A stretch of 64,000 nt of DNA, taken from the NCBI RefSeq assembly GCF_013409205.1, contig NZ_JACCAE010000001.1, positions 2,418,001 to 2,482,000 on the forward strand, written 5' to 3'. The notes beneath the pieces are model-generated. The model saw only the letters and a program-made list of their open reading frames with translations. It ran no database searches and was not told where the DNA came from. The position numbers and the translations under genes are program-made. Positions 1-9,472 of this stretch are shown here, piece after piece; within the stretch, counting starts at the first letter, position 1, and each line of letters starts with the position of its first letter. Source of the stretch: Janibacter cremeus (lineage in GTDB: Bacteria > Actinomycetota > Actinomycetes > Actinomycetales > Dermatophilaceae).

Positions 1-1
1 C

Positions 2-145
2 GGTGACTACGCCGGTTTCCCCGCCTGGGAGAGCACCCCCGTGACCGTCGGGACGACCATCGCCAAGCCGAAGCCGGTCTTCACCAAGCTCGACCCCGAC
101 GTCGTCGTCGAGACCGAGCGCGCGGCCATGTCGCAGGACGCCTGA
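2..145 (+). CDS. metG: methionyl-tRNA synthetase, C-terminal end (partial)
   Basis: Only the last 47 codons are in the window; the gene begins upstream. The frame reads GDYAGFPAWE, then KPKPVFTKLDPDVV, and stops at 143-145. The PVFxKLD ending is typical of the C-terminus of methionyl-tRNA synthetase, which charges tRNA-Met in the cytoplasm. The stop codon overlaps the tatD start by one base (TGATG), so the two are probably cotranscribed. The metG-tatD-rpf-rsmA-ispE order is the standard actinobacterial one and supports the call. The catalytic domain cannot be inspected here. Confidence 0.8.
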   Translation, partial: GDYAGFPAWESTPVTVGTTIAKPKPVFTKLDPDVVVETERAAMSQDA

Positions 146-1020
146 TGGGTGGGCGAGGCGTCGTGCCGGCCATGCCGGACCCCCTTCCCATCGCCGTGGT
201 CGACAACCACACCCACTTGGACGTCCGGCGCCGGGACGTGCCGGACGCGATCGCCCCCGATGGTCCGGACGAGCCCACGACCCAGGACGTGGCGGCGGCG
301 CTGGCCGACGCCGCGAGCGTCGGCGTCGACCGGGTCGTCCAGGTCGGTTGTGACCTCGTCAGCGCCCGCTTCACCGTCGAGCAGGTCGATCGACACCCGG
401 GCATGCTCGGCGCGATCGCGTTGCACCCCAACGAGGTCCCCGCGCTCGCCGACGCCGGGCGGCTGCAGGCCGCCTGGGACGAGATCGAGCGGTTGTCCGT
501 GCACCCACGCATCCGCGCGATCGGCGAGAGCGGTCTCGACCACTTCCGCACCGGGCCGGAGGGCCACGCGGTGCAGGAGGAGTCCTTCCGCTGGCACATC
601 GACCTGGCCAAGCGCACCGGCAGGCCACTGCAGATCCACGACCGGGACAGCCACGACGACGTGCTGCGCATCCTGGCGCAGGAGGGTGCCCCCGAGGTGA
701 CCGTCCTGCACTGCTTCAGCGGTGACGTCGCGATGGCGCGTGAGTGCATCGAGCGGGGCTACCTGCTCTCCTTCGCCGGCACCGTGACCTTCAAGAGTGC
801 TCGTGACCTGCGCGAGGCGCTCGCGATCACCCCGATGGACCAGGTGCTTGCCGAGACCGACGCGCCCTACCTCACCCCGACCCCCGAGCGGGGCAACGCG
901 AATGCGCCGTATCTGTTGCCGCACACCGTCCGTGGCATGGCGCAGACCCGGGGAGTGGACGTGGCGACCATGTGCGAAGCGGTCTCGGACAACGCCGCGC
1001 GAGTGTACGGACCGTGGTGA
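145..1020 (+). CDS. tatD: TatD-family metal-dependent deoxyribonuclease
   Basis: A 291-residue TIM-barrel hydrolase of the TatD family, cytoplasmic, with 3'-5' exonuclease activity in characterised members. The metal-site signatures are visible in order: DNHTHLD near residue 20 (HxHxD), GESGLD near 130, IHDRDSHDD near 167, LHCFSGD near 190 and LAETDAPYLTP near 235. The ATG at 145 overlaps the metG stop; a second ATG at 172 would also leave a complete enzyme, so the exact start is uncertain. Length is slightly above the family norm of about 260, which favours the internal start. Downstream lies a 248-bp regulatory gap before rpfB. Confidence 0.92.
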   Translation: MGGRGVVPAMPDPLPIAVVDNHTHLDVRRRDVPDAIAPDGPDEPTTQDVAAALADAASVGVDRVVQVGCDLVSARFTVEQVDRHPGMLGAIALHPNEVPALADAGRLQAAWDEIERLSVHPRIRAIGESGLDHFRTGPEGHAVQEESFRWHIDLAKRTGRPLQIHDRDSHDDVLRILAQEGAPEVTVLHCFSGDVAMARECIERGYLLSFAGTVTFKSARDLREALAITPMDQVLAETDAPYLTPTPERGNANAPYLLPHTVRGMAQTRGVDVATMCEAVSDNAARVYGPW

Positions 1021-2510
<1,490 letters not shown>

Positions 2511-2534
2511 GAGGTCAGCCGCCCCCTTCGCCAG

Positions 2535-2578
2535 CACCGGACCCCCGGAACCACTCGATGTGGTCCGGGGGTCCGGTG
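2535..2578 (+). terminator. hairpin terminator after rpfB
   Basis: The left arm begins CACCGGACCCCCGGA at 2535 and the right arm ends TCCGGGGGTCCGGTG at 2578, pairing over about 18 bp with one bulged A around a CTCGATG loop. It lies 25 bp after the rpfB stop. There is no T-tract, as is common in G+C-rich actinobacteria. Confidence 0.7.
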
Positions 2579-2622
2579 TCATGTGTACGCCGGGCGCCTT
2601 CGGCACGCATAGAGTCCATCCC

Positions 2623-3513
2623 ATGACCGACCTCACCACCCCCGGCGAAGGGGGCGCTCGTGGCCTGCTCGGGGCGGGTGCCGTGCGTGAGCTGGCCGAC
2701 CGGCTCGGGGTGCGCCCGACGAAGAAGTGGGGACAGAACTTCGTCGTCGACGCCAACACCGTGCGCCGCATCGTGCGCGCCGGCCGGGTGACGCAGCAGG
2801 ACCACGTCGTCGAGATCGGTCCCGGGCTGGGGTCGCTGACGCTGGCGCTGCTCGAGACCGCCGGACGGGTCACGGCGCTCGAGGTCGACCCGGTGCTGGC
2901 CGAGGCCCTCCCGGGCACGGTCGCGCAGTTCGCGCCGGATGCCGCCGACCGCCTCGAGGTCGTCCACGCGGACGCGATGCGGGTGAGCGACCTGCCGGGG
3001 CCGCCACCGACTGCGCTCGTGGCCAACCTGCCCTACAACGTCTCCGTGCCGGTCGTGCTGCGCTTCCTCGAGCTCTTCCCCTCGATCGAGCGCGTGCTGG
3101 TCATGGTCCAGCTCGAGGTGGCGGAGCGACTCGCTGCCGCCCCCGGGAGCAAGGTCTACGGGGTGCCGAGTGTCAAGGCCGAGTGGTGGGCGCAGGTGCG
3201 GCTGGCCGGCAAGGTCCCGCGCAGCGTCTTCTGGCCGGTGCCCAACGTCGACTCCGGCCTCGTGGAGCTGGTGCGGCACGCGCCCCCGGAGTGCAGCGCC
3301 ACCCGCGAGGAGGTCTTCGCCGTGATCGACGCCGCCTTCGCCCAGCGACGCAAGACGCTGCGGGCTGCACTGCGCGGCATCGCCGGCTCCGGCGAGGTCG
3401 CGCAGGAGGCCCTCCTGGCCGCCGGGTTCGACCCGCGCACCCGCGGTGAGCAGGTCGACGTCGCCGGGTTCGCCCGGATCGCCACCGAGCTCATGGCTAG
3501 GGTGACGGCATGA
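2623..3513 (+). CDS. rsmA: 16S rRNA dimethyladenosine transferase
   Basis: RsmA/KsgA dimethylates the two adjacent adenines near the 3' end of 16S rRNA during 30S assembly. The 296-residue protein shows the family landmarks: [10 protein letters not shown] near residue 30, the SAM-binding loop [12 protein letters not shown] near 64, the catalytic NLPYNV near 133 and [12 protein letters not shown] near 205. The ATG at 2623 is chosen because a -10-like TAGAGT (2610-2615) sits 7 nt upstream with no ribosome binding site, indicating a leaderless message. Its stop overlaps the ispE start as ATGA, so the two are translationally coupled. Confidence 0.95.
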   Translation: MTDLTTPGEGGARGLLGAGAVRELADRLGVRPTKKWGQNFVVDANTVRRIVRAGRVTQQDHVVEIGPGLGSLTLALLETAGRVTALEVDPVLAEALPGTVAQFAPDAADRLEVVHADAMRVSDLPGPPPTALVANLPYNVSVPVVLRFLELFPSIERVLVMVQLEVAERLAAAPGSKVYGVPSVKAEWWAQVRLAGKVPRSVFWPVPNVDSGLVELVRHAPPECSATREEVFAVIDAAFAQRRKTLRAALRGIAGSGEVAQEALLAAGFDPRTRGEQVDVAGFARIATELMARVTA

Positions 3514-4445
3514 CCTCTCCGCTCGAGTCGCCCATGGCCGTGACCGTGCGCGTTCCGGCGAAGATCAACCTCGAGCTCTTCGTCGGCCCGCGCGGTGAGG
3601 ACGGCTACCACTCGCTGGCGACGGTCTACCAGGCCGTGGGGATCCACGACGAGGTCACCGCGGCGTACCACAACGAGTGGGGCTGCTCGGTCTCCGGGCG
3701 CGATGCCGACCGCGTGCCGACCGACGAGAGCAACCTCGCCCTCAAGGCTGCCCGGACACTCGCGGAGCGCACCGGCGGCCAGGATCCCGTGCACCTGTCG
3801 ATCCGCAAGGAGATCCCCGTCGCCGGCGGGATGGCCGGTGGGTCGGCCGACGCCGCCGCGGCGCTGCTCGCCTGCGACGCGCTGTGGGAGACCGGGCTGT
3901 CCAAGGACGACCTCGACGAGGTGGCTGCCGAGATCGGCAGCGACGTCCCCTTCCTGCTCCACGGTGGCACTGCCGTCGGCTCGGGCCGCGGCGAGGTGAT
4001 CACGGCCGTGCTGGCGAAGGGGACCTACCACTGGGTCTTCGTCCCGTCGCTCGACACGGGGTTGTCCACTCCCGCCGTATACCGCGCCTTCGACGAGCGG
4101 ATGGCCGGCATGGCCATCGAGGACCCGACCCCGAGCGCCACGCTGATGAGCGCCCTGCGCGCCGGTGACCCGATGGCGTTGGCGCCGGTGCTGGACAACG
4201 ACCTGCAACCTGATGCGATCGCCCTTCGCCCTGACATCGGTGAGGTCATCGAGGCCGCGATGGGCTTCGGCGCGCTCGCCGCGATCGTCTCCGGGTCAGG
4301 CCCGACCGTCGCCGTCCTCGCCGAGTCGACCGAGGGCGCGATCGACCTCGCCGTCTCGTTGACCGCCTCCGGCGTGGCCGGCGACATCCTGCGCGCGACC
4401 GGCCCGGTGGCCGGGGCCCACATCATCCCGACGACACGAGTCTGA
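3510..4445 (+). CDS. ispE: 4-diphosphocytidyl-2-C-methyl-D-erythritol kinase
   Basis: A GHMP-family kinase of the non-mevalonate (MEP) isoprenoid pathway, phosphorylating CDP-methylerythritol with ATP in the cytoplasm. The 311-residue protein carries VPAKINLEL near the N-terminus, the glycine-rich ATP loop [14 protein letters not shown] near residue 108 and a late GSGPTVAVL motif near 268. It overlaps rsmA by 4 bp and its stop overlaps the next gene by 1 bp (TGATG). The rsmA-ispE pairing is conserved across actinobacteria. Confidence 0.95.
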   Translation: MTSPLESPMAVTVRVPAKINLELFVGPRGEDGYHSLATVYQAVGIHDEVTAAYHNEWGCSVSGRDADRVPTDESNLALKAARTLAERTGGQDPVHLSIRKEIPVAGGMAGGSADAAAALLACDALWETGLSKDDLDEVAAEIGSDVPFLLHGGTAVGSGRGEVITAVLAKGTYHWVFVPSLDTGLSTPAVYRAFDERMAGMAIEDPTPSATLMSALRAGDPMALAPVLDNDLQPDAIALRPDIGEVIEAAMGFGALAAIVSGSGPTVAVLAESTEGAIDLAVSLTASGVAGDILRATGPVAGAHIIPTTRV

Positions 4446-6253
4446 TGGCCAACCTGATCTCCGTCGAGCGCGCCCGCCTGACGCTCGGCACCGCACACAT
4501 CCTTGACGACGTCTCGCTCGGCCTCGGTGAGGGCGACCGGGTCGGCATCGTCGGCCGCAACGGTGGCGGCAAGTCCACCCTGCTGTCGGTCCTCGCCGGG
4601 GAGCGCGAGGTCGACGACGGGCGGGTGACCTTCGGTGGGCACGTCCGCGTCGGGATGCTCACCCAGGCCGACACGCTCGACCCGCGGGCCACGGTCGCGC
4701 AGGTCGTGCTGGGGGAGCGTGCCGAGCACGAGTGGGCCGGCGACGCCCGCATCCGTGACGTCATCACCGGTCTCCTCGGTGGCCTCGGGGCACCGGCCCT
4801 GGGTGGGCTCGACGCCCGCGTCGGCCCGATGTCCGGTGGCGAGCGCCGCCGTCTCGCCCTGGCCAAGATCCTCGTCGACGACCCGGAGGTCCTCCTGCTC
4901 GACGAGCCGACCAACCACCTCGACGTCGAGGGCGTGGCGTGGCTGGCCGAGCACCTCGTGAGCCGCTGGGCGCGCCCGGATCGGTCGTTGGCGACCATCA
5001 CCCACGACCGCTGGTTCCTCGACGCCGTCGCCGAGCGCACCTGGGAGGTCGTCGAGGGCCGGGTCGAGCAGTACGACGGCGGCTACGCGGCCTACGTGCT
5101 CGCCAAGGCCGAGCGCGAGCGGATCGCCCGCGTCACCGCAGAGCGACGCAACAACCTCCTGCGCAAGGAGCTGGCCTGGCTGCGGCGTGGTCCTCCCGCG
5201 CGGACGAGCAAGCCGAAGTTCCGGATCGACGCCGCCAACGCCCTCATCGAGGACGAGCCGCCGCCACGCGACGGGGTCGAGCTCGTCCGATTCGCCACGA
5301 CGCGCCTGGGCAAGGACGTCATCGACCTGCTCGACGCCTCTCTGGAGTTCGGGGAACGCGAGCTGCTCTCCCGGATCACGTGGCACCTCGGCCCGGGCGA
5401 GCGCATCGGGATCGTCGGCGTCAACGGTGCGGGCAAGTCCACGCTCCTGCGCGTCCTCTCCGGGGAGGTCCCGCTGACCTCGGGCAAGCGCAAGCAGGGC
5501 CTGACCGTGCGCATCGGCCACCTCACCCAGGAGGTCGGCGAGCTCGAGCGCTTCCTCGACCGCACCGTCATCGAGGCCGTCGAGGACGTGCGCAAGGTGA
5601 CGATGCTCGGCAACAAGGAGGTCAGCGCCTCCCACCTGGCCAAGCGGCTCGGCTTTTCCGGCGGCCGCCAGCAGACCCGGGTCCGTGAGCTCTCCGGTGG
5701 TGAGCGACGCCGGCTGCAGATCCTGCGTCTGCTCATGGACGAGCCCAACGTCCTGCTCCTGGACGAGCCGACGAACGACCTCGACATCGAGACCCTGACC
5801 CAGCTCGAGGACGTCCTCGACGGCTGGGCCGGCACCCTGCTCGTCGTCAGCCACGACCGCTACCTTCTGGAGCGACTCTCCGACCGCCAGGTGGCCCTCC
5901 TGGGAGACGGGCGCATCCGAGACCTGCCCGGGGGAGTGGAGCAGTACCTCCGGCTGCGCTCGCAGATGCCTGTGGCGACCACGACGAAGGGGGAAGCAGC
6001 AACCCCTTCGTCCGCGCCGGCGGAGCCGGAGATCGACCCCGCCGCACAGCGCGAGGCACGCAAGACGATGGCGCGCGTGGAGAAGCAGTTGACCAAGCTG
6101 AGCGAGCGCGAGGAGAAGCTGCACCACGCGATGGCCGACGCGGTGCACGACCACGAGAGGCTGGCCGACCTCAACGTCACGCTCGGGGATCTGTCCCAGG
6201 AGAAGGAGATGCTCGAGCTGGAGTGGCTGGAGGCTGCCGAGCTCGTCGGCTGA
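4445..6253 (+). CDS. ABC-F family ATPase, Uup-like
   Basis: A 602-residue protein with two ABC ATPase domains and no membrane segments, so a soluble ABC-F translation factor rather than a transporter. Walker A motifs are GRNGGGKSTLL (about residue 37) and GVNGAGKSTLL (about 323); signatures are MSGGERRRLALAK and LSGGERRRLQILR; Walker B motifs are LLLDEPTNHLD and LLLDEPTNDLD. The interdomain linker contains ARTSKPKFRIDAANALI, characteristic of the actinobacterial Uup-like group, and the last 70 residues form a charged coiled coil. Members act at the ribosome, and some give antibiotic tolerance; the specific role here is not predictable. Confidence 0.88.
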   Translation: MANLISVERARLTLGTAHILDDVSLGLGEGDRVGIVGRNGGGKSTLLSVLAGEREVDDGRVTFGGHVRVGMLTQADTLDPRATVAQVVLGERAEHEWAGDARIRDVITGLLGGLGAPALGGLDARVGPMSGGERRRLALAKILVDDPEVLLLDEPTNHLDVEGVAWLAEHLVSRWARPDRSLATITHDRWFLDAVAERTWEVVEGRVEQYDGGYAAYVLAKAERERIARVTAERRNNLLRKELAWLRRGPPARTSKPKFRIDAANALIEDEPPPRDGVELVRFATTRLGKDVIDLLDASLEFGERELLSRITWHLGPGERIGIVGVNGAGKSTLLRVLSGEVPLTSGKRKQGLTVRIGHLTQEVGELERFLDRTVIEAVEDVRKVTMLGNKEVSASHLAKRLGFSGGRQQTRVRELSGGERRRLQILRLLMDEPNVLLLDEPTNDLDIETLTQLEDVLDGWAGTLLVVSHDRYLLERLSDRQVALLGDGRIRDLPGGVEQYLRLRSQMPVATTTKGEAATPSSAPAEPEIDPAAQREARKTMARVEKQLTKLSEREEKLHHAMADAVHDHERLADLNVTLGDLSQEKEMLELEWLEAAELVG

Positions 6254-6254
6254 G

Positions 6255-6761
6255 TCAGTCCTCGAAGGGGGCGAGCAGTCGCCGCAGGGCGCCGGTGAGG
6301 GCGAGACGCTCGTCCTGCGGCATCGAGGCGAGCAGCTCGCGCTCGCGCATGAGCAGGTCGGCCATCGCAGCATCGACGCGCGCCTGGCCGTCATCGGTCA
6401 GCTGCACGATGACCCCGCGTCGGTCGGTCGGGGAGGGCAGGCGAGCGACCCAGCCCTTCGTCGCGAGGCGGTCGATGCGGTTGGTCATCGTCCCGGAGGT
6501 CACGAGTGTCTCCTGCACGAGGCGACCGGGAGAGAGCTGGTACGGGTCGCCGGCGCGACGCAGCGCGGAGAGGACGTCGAACTCCCAGCCCTCGAGCGAG
6601 TGCTGCGCGAAGGCGCTCATCCGGTCGAGGTCGAGCAGGCGCGCCAGCCGGGAGACGCGTGAGAAGACGTGCAGCGGTTCGGTGTCGAGATCGGGACGCT
6701 CGCGACGCCAGGCCTGGACGATGGCGTCGACGTCGTCGGCGGGGTCGTGGCGGCTGGTCAT
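6255..6761 (-). CDS. MarR-family transcriptional regulator
   Basis: A 168-residue winged-helix regulator. The C-terminal half contains DRRGVIVQLTDDGQARVD, the usual MarR wing and following helix, preceded by TNRIDRLATKGWVARLPS as the recognition region. The ATG at 6761 is preferred over an in-frame codon 45 bp upstream because TACAGT lies 6 nt ahead on the minus strand (6768-6773), suggesting leaderless transcription. A perfect TTGATATCAA palindrome at 6790-6799 lies in the divergent gap with the methyltransferase gene and is a plausible own operator. Ligand and targets are unknown. Confidence 0.87.
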   Translation of the reverse strand: MTSRHDPADDVDAIVQAWRRERPDLDTEPLHVFSRVSRLARLLDLDRMSAFAQHSLEGWEFDVLSALRRAGDPYQLSPGRLVQETLVTSGTMTNRIDRLATKGWVARLPSPTDRRGVIVQLTDDGQARVDAAMADLLMRERELLASMPQDERLALTGALRRLLAPFED

Positions 6762-6767
6762 CCCCAA

Positions 6768-6799
6768 ACTGTACCCGCCATCGTGAATCTTGATATCAA
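6768..6799. promoter_or_regulatory. divergent promoter with TTGATATCAA palindrome
   Basis: The minus-strand -10 of marR (TACAGT, 6768-6773) is followed upstream by the palindrome TTGATATCAA (6790-6799), placed near its -35 position. A 10-bp perfect palindrome is the size and shape of many MarR operators. The divergent methyltransferase has a -10 candidate TAGGCT at 6842-6847. Autoregulation is inferred, not shown. Confidence 0.5.
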
Positions 6800-6874
6800 A
6801 GTACATGGGCGCTCAGCCGCCGGGGACGAGGTGTCGACGGCTAGGCTCGCGGGCACCAGCAACGAGGAGGCGGC

Positions 6875-7675
6875 ATGGCAGTGACGTGGGACCCCAGTCG
6901 GTACGGGCAGTTCTCGAGCGAGCGGACCCGTCCATTTGCGGACCTGATGGCCCAGGTGGGCGCCGAGGACCCCCGGCTCGTCATCGACCTCGGCTGCGGA
7001 CACGGGCCGACGACGCTCTCCCTCGCGCAGCGCTGGCCCGACGCCCGGGTCGTGGGTGTCGACAACAGCGCCGAGATGCTCGCGTCCGCCCGTGAGCTCG
7101 ACACCGAGGGCCGCGTCGAGTGGATCGAGGCCGACCTGGCCGAGTGGGACATCACCAGTACCGGGGCCGCGCCTGACGTCATCGTGACCAACGCTGCACT
7201 GCAATGGGTCCCGCGTCACCTGCCGCTGATCGAGGGGTGGCTCGACGTACTCGCGCCCGGTGGCTGGTTCGCGATGCAGGTGCCGGGCAACTTCGACGCC
7301 CCGACGCACGCGCTCATGCGCGAGACGGCTGTCGCGCACGCGCGCAGCGGCGAGCTCGAGGCGGCGAGTACCCGGTACGGCGCCGGTGACCCGACGACCT
7401 ACCTGCAGATCATCAGCGCGCACGGTCTGGCCGTCGACGCGTGGGAGACGACCTACACGCACGTCCTCGATCCGGACGGCAAGAGCGACAACCCGGTCCT
7501 CGACTGGGTGACGGGTACGGGCCTGAAGCCGATGCTCGACGTCCTCGACGAGGGCGAGGAGCGGGACGAGTTCATCGCCACCTACGCCGAGAAGGTCCAC
7601 AAGGCCTACCCGCGCACCCCAGCGGGGGTGCTGCTGCCCTTCCGTCGGGTCTTCGCGGTGGGCCGCAAGTCGTGA
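6875..7675 (+). CDS. tam: trans-aconitate 2-methyltransferase
   Basis: A 266-residue class I SAM methyltransferase. The N-terminus WDPSRYGQFSSERTRPF is the Tam signature, followed by the SAM loop VIDLGCGHGPTT near residue 37 and TNAALQWVP near 105, also Tam-like. The enzyme monomethylates trans-aconitate, a by-product inhibitor of the TCA cycle. A strong GAGGAGG precedes the ATG. It is divergent from marR, so that regulator may control it. Confidence 0.85.
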   Translation: MAVTWDPSRYGQFSSERTRPFADLMAQVGAEDPRLVIDLGCGHGPTTLSLAQRWPDARVVGVDNSAEMLASARELDTEGRVEWIEADLAEWDITSTGAAPDVIVTNAALQWVPRHLPLIEGWLDVLAPGGWFAMQVPGNFDAPTHALMRETAVAHARSGELEAASTRYGAGDPTTYLQIISAHGLAVDAWETTYTHVLDPDGKSDNPVLDWVTGTGLKPMLDVLDEGEERDEFIATYAEKVHKAYPRTPAGVLLPFRRVFAVGRKS

Positions 7676-7718
7676 GCGGCCTGGGTTGATGTATTCCGGC
7701 GCGCTCCGACCCGCAGGA

Positions 7719-8375
7719 TCACCTCGACTCGTTGTCGGGTCGGCTGCGGAGCCGGGGCGGTTCCTCGAGGCCGGCGAGTCCGTTCCACGCGAGGTTGACC
7801 ACGTGTGCGGCGACCTCCTCCTTGGCCGGCGTGCGCGTCTCGAGCCACCACTGACCGGTCAGCGACATCATCCCGACGAGCATCTGCGCGTACATGGGTG
7901 CATGGGTCGGCTCGATCGAGCGGCGCACGAAGGCCTCCGTCAGGATGTGCGAGACCTGGCCGGCGACGTCCGACAGCAGTGACGCGTACGTGCCGGTCGG
8001 TGCGGTGCCGGAGACATCTCGCACGAGGATGCGGAAGCCGTCGGGGGAGGCCTCGATGTAGTCCAGGAGGGCGAGCGCGGCCCGCTCCAGCGTCTCGCGG
8101 TCGGTGCCGCCCTCGGTCAGGGTCGCGGTGACTGCCTCGGTCAGGGCCCGCAGCTCACGGTCGACGACGACGGCGTAGAGGCCCTCCTTGCCGCCGAAGT
8201 GCTCGTACACGACCGGCTTGGACACCTCTGCTGCAGCCGCCACCTCCTCGACGGAGATGCCGTCCACCCCCTTCGCCGCGAAGGCTCGACGACCCACGGC
8301 CACGAGCTGCTCGCGACGGGCCGCACCGGTCATGCGCGCTCGCCGTGGGCGCTCGACGTCCTCGTGATCAGTCAT
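7719..8375 (-). CDS. TetR-family transcriptional regulator
   Basis: A 218-residue regulator with an N-terminal helix-turn-helix: GISVEEVAAAAEVSKPVVYEH at about residues 39-59 is the classic TetR DNA-binding motif. The C-terminal ligand domain resembles the group found next to glmU in other actinobacteria (the Rv1019 position in M. tuberculosis). The ATG at 8375 has GACAAT 6 nt upstream on the minus strand (8382-8387), again leaderless. Ligand and targets are unknown. Confidence 0.88.
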   Translation of the reverse strand: MTDHEDVERPRRARMTGAARREQLVAVGRRAFAAKGVDGISVEEVAAAAEVSKPVVYEHFGGKEGLYAVVVDRELRALTEAVTATLTEGGTDRETLERAALALLDYIEASPDGFRILVRDVSGTAPTGTYASLLSDVAGQVSHILTEAFVRRSIEPTHAPMYAQMLVGMMSLTGQWWLETRTPAKEEVAAHVVNLAWNGLAGLEEPPRLRSRPDNESR

Positions 8376-8445
8376 GCATCCATTGTCCGTGATGGGCGCA
8401 GCACACGCGTGGACTACCCTGTCCCGTGCCGCCGATGGGCGGCGT

Positions 8446-8524
8446 TCCCCGGTTGGTCTGTCGGCAGGGCCCGCCTGACTTTGAATCAGGATTAGCGACG
8501 TAGGTTCGACTCCTACCCGGGGAG
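8446..8524 (+). tRNA. tRNA-Gln (anticodon TTG)
   Basis: The acceptor arms TCCCCGG (8446-8452) and CCGGGGA (8517-8523) pair perfectly. The anticodon arm is CCTGA-CTTTGAA-TCAGG, with TTG as anticodon, and the T arm is GTAGG-TTCGACT-CCTAC. The discriminator is G and CCA is not encoded. Two features are atypical: two bases rather than one separate the D and anticodon stems, and the variable region is 9 nt (ATTAGCGAC) instead of 4-5. The glmU neighbourhood is conserved, so it is probably functional. Confidence 0.8.
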
Positions 8525-8558
8525 CAGATCCGAGGACGGGTGTGGCCCGTCGCTGCAG

Positions 8559-9068
8559 TCAGTGGGTGAGGAACACCTTGATCACGACGATGACCGCAGC
8601 CAACAAGGCGATGACGACGGAGAACACCAGTGTGCCGCCGGAGGGCTTGTTGCCCTGAAATCGCTCCACAACAAAGACGATCAGCGCGATGCGGATCAGG
8701 ATCACGACCTCAGCGAGCAGCTGCACATTGCGAGGATCCGTCCAATGGAGACCCGCGGTGGCAAGGATGGCGCAGGGCAGCGCAGCGGAGGTGACGATCG
8801 GCATGGCATCCGGCAGCAGGGTCAGGCGCTCGGATCGGGTCAGTTCCCTGCCCGCGTGTACGTTCTGCACGAGAGCGTGCGCGAAGATGTGCGCGATATA
8901 GGTCGAGAGCGCAACACCCGCGACGATCGCTATTCCCCAGTAGGTGCGTGAAAGAGTGACGGGCACCAAGGCGGCCAGCACAAGAATGTTGCCGTAGACG
9001 TAGGCACTGATCCGACTCGCCGCAGATTCCGGCGTCCGGGGCGTGCCGCGGACGTGGGTCAGGTACAC
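8559..9068 (-). CDS. small integral membrane protein of unknown function
   Basis: I do not recognise the family. From a GTG at 9068 the protein is 169 residues with about four hydrophobic helices: around ISAYVYGNILVLAALVPV, YWGIAIVAGVALSTYIAHI, the ALPCAILATAG to VVILIRIALIVFVV region, and a C-terminal LVFSVVIALLAAVIVVIKVF. A charged loop, HAGRELTRSERLTLLPD, joins the middle helices. No ribosome binding site supports the start; longer in-frame reading would overlap the divergent TOPRIM remnant. Third-position G+C looks lower than in neighbouring genes, which fits acquisition. It is not part of the conserved backbone. Confidence 0.6.
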   Translation of the reverse strand: MYLTHVRGTPRTPESAASRISAYVYGNILVLAALVPVTLSRTYWGIAIVAGVALSTYIAHIFAHALVQNVHAGRELTRSERLTLLPDAMPIVTSAALPCAILATAGLHWTDPRNVQLLAEVVILIRIALIVFVVERFQGNKPSGGTLVFSVVIALLAAVIVVIKVFLTH

Positions 9069-9210
9069 GGGTGGGCCGCGATCCTGCAGATTCGTGCGCG
9101 ACGACGGGCCATGGGCGGATCCTATCGAGAAGGGCCACCAGCTTGCTTCCTCTGCGAGGCGGGCATTGTCGACTGATTGACACCGACAAGTCACGGCGCC
9201 CAATGGTGCG

Positions 9211-9472
9211 GTGAGCGCACCGCAGACCGTCGTCCTCGTTGAGGGCAACAGTGACCGTGCGGCCCTGAACGCCCTCGCCCGGCGCCTCGGCCGGGACCTG
9301 CCGAGCGAGGGCATCGAGGTCGTCGCGATGGGTGGAATCGGCAATGTCCGAACGTTTGCGACGAGGTACGGACCACGCGGACTCGATGTCCGCCTCGCCG
9401 GTCTCTACGAAATCCGCGAGAAGCAGCAGCTGCGGACAGGGCTCGCAGCCGCCGGGGTCACCAGCGAGCGTG
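9211..9472 (+). pseudogene. 3'-truncated TOPRIM-domain gene remnant
   Basis: A GTG at 9211 opens MSAPQTVVLVEGNSDRAAL, matching the first strand and catalytic Glu of TOPRIM nuclease-like domains, and continues through GIEVVAMGGIGNVRTFATRYG to VRLAGLYEIREKQQL. Family members I know of run to roughly 180-200 residues, but here recognisable sequence ends near residue 87, where the frame enters the 3' end of nagA on the other strand and becomes Arg/Pro-rich. The C-terminal two thirds are missing, so this is read as a relic cut off by recombination beside nagA. Function of the intact family is uncertain (OLD-like nuclease or phosphotransfer). Confidence 0.65.

Noticed and set aside
4025..6394. A 789-codon open frame antisense to ispE and the ABC-F gene
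   Set aside because: Shadow of the real genes; no start signal and no motif.
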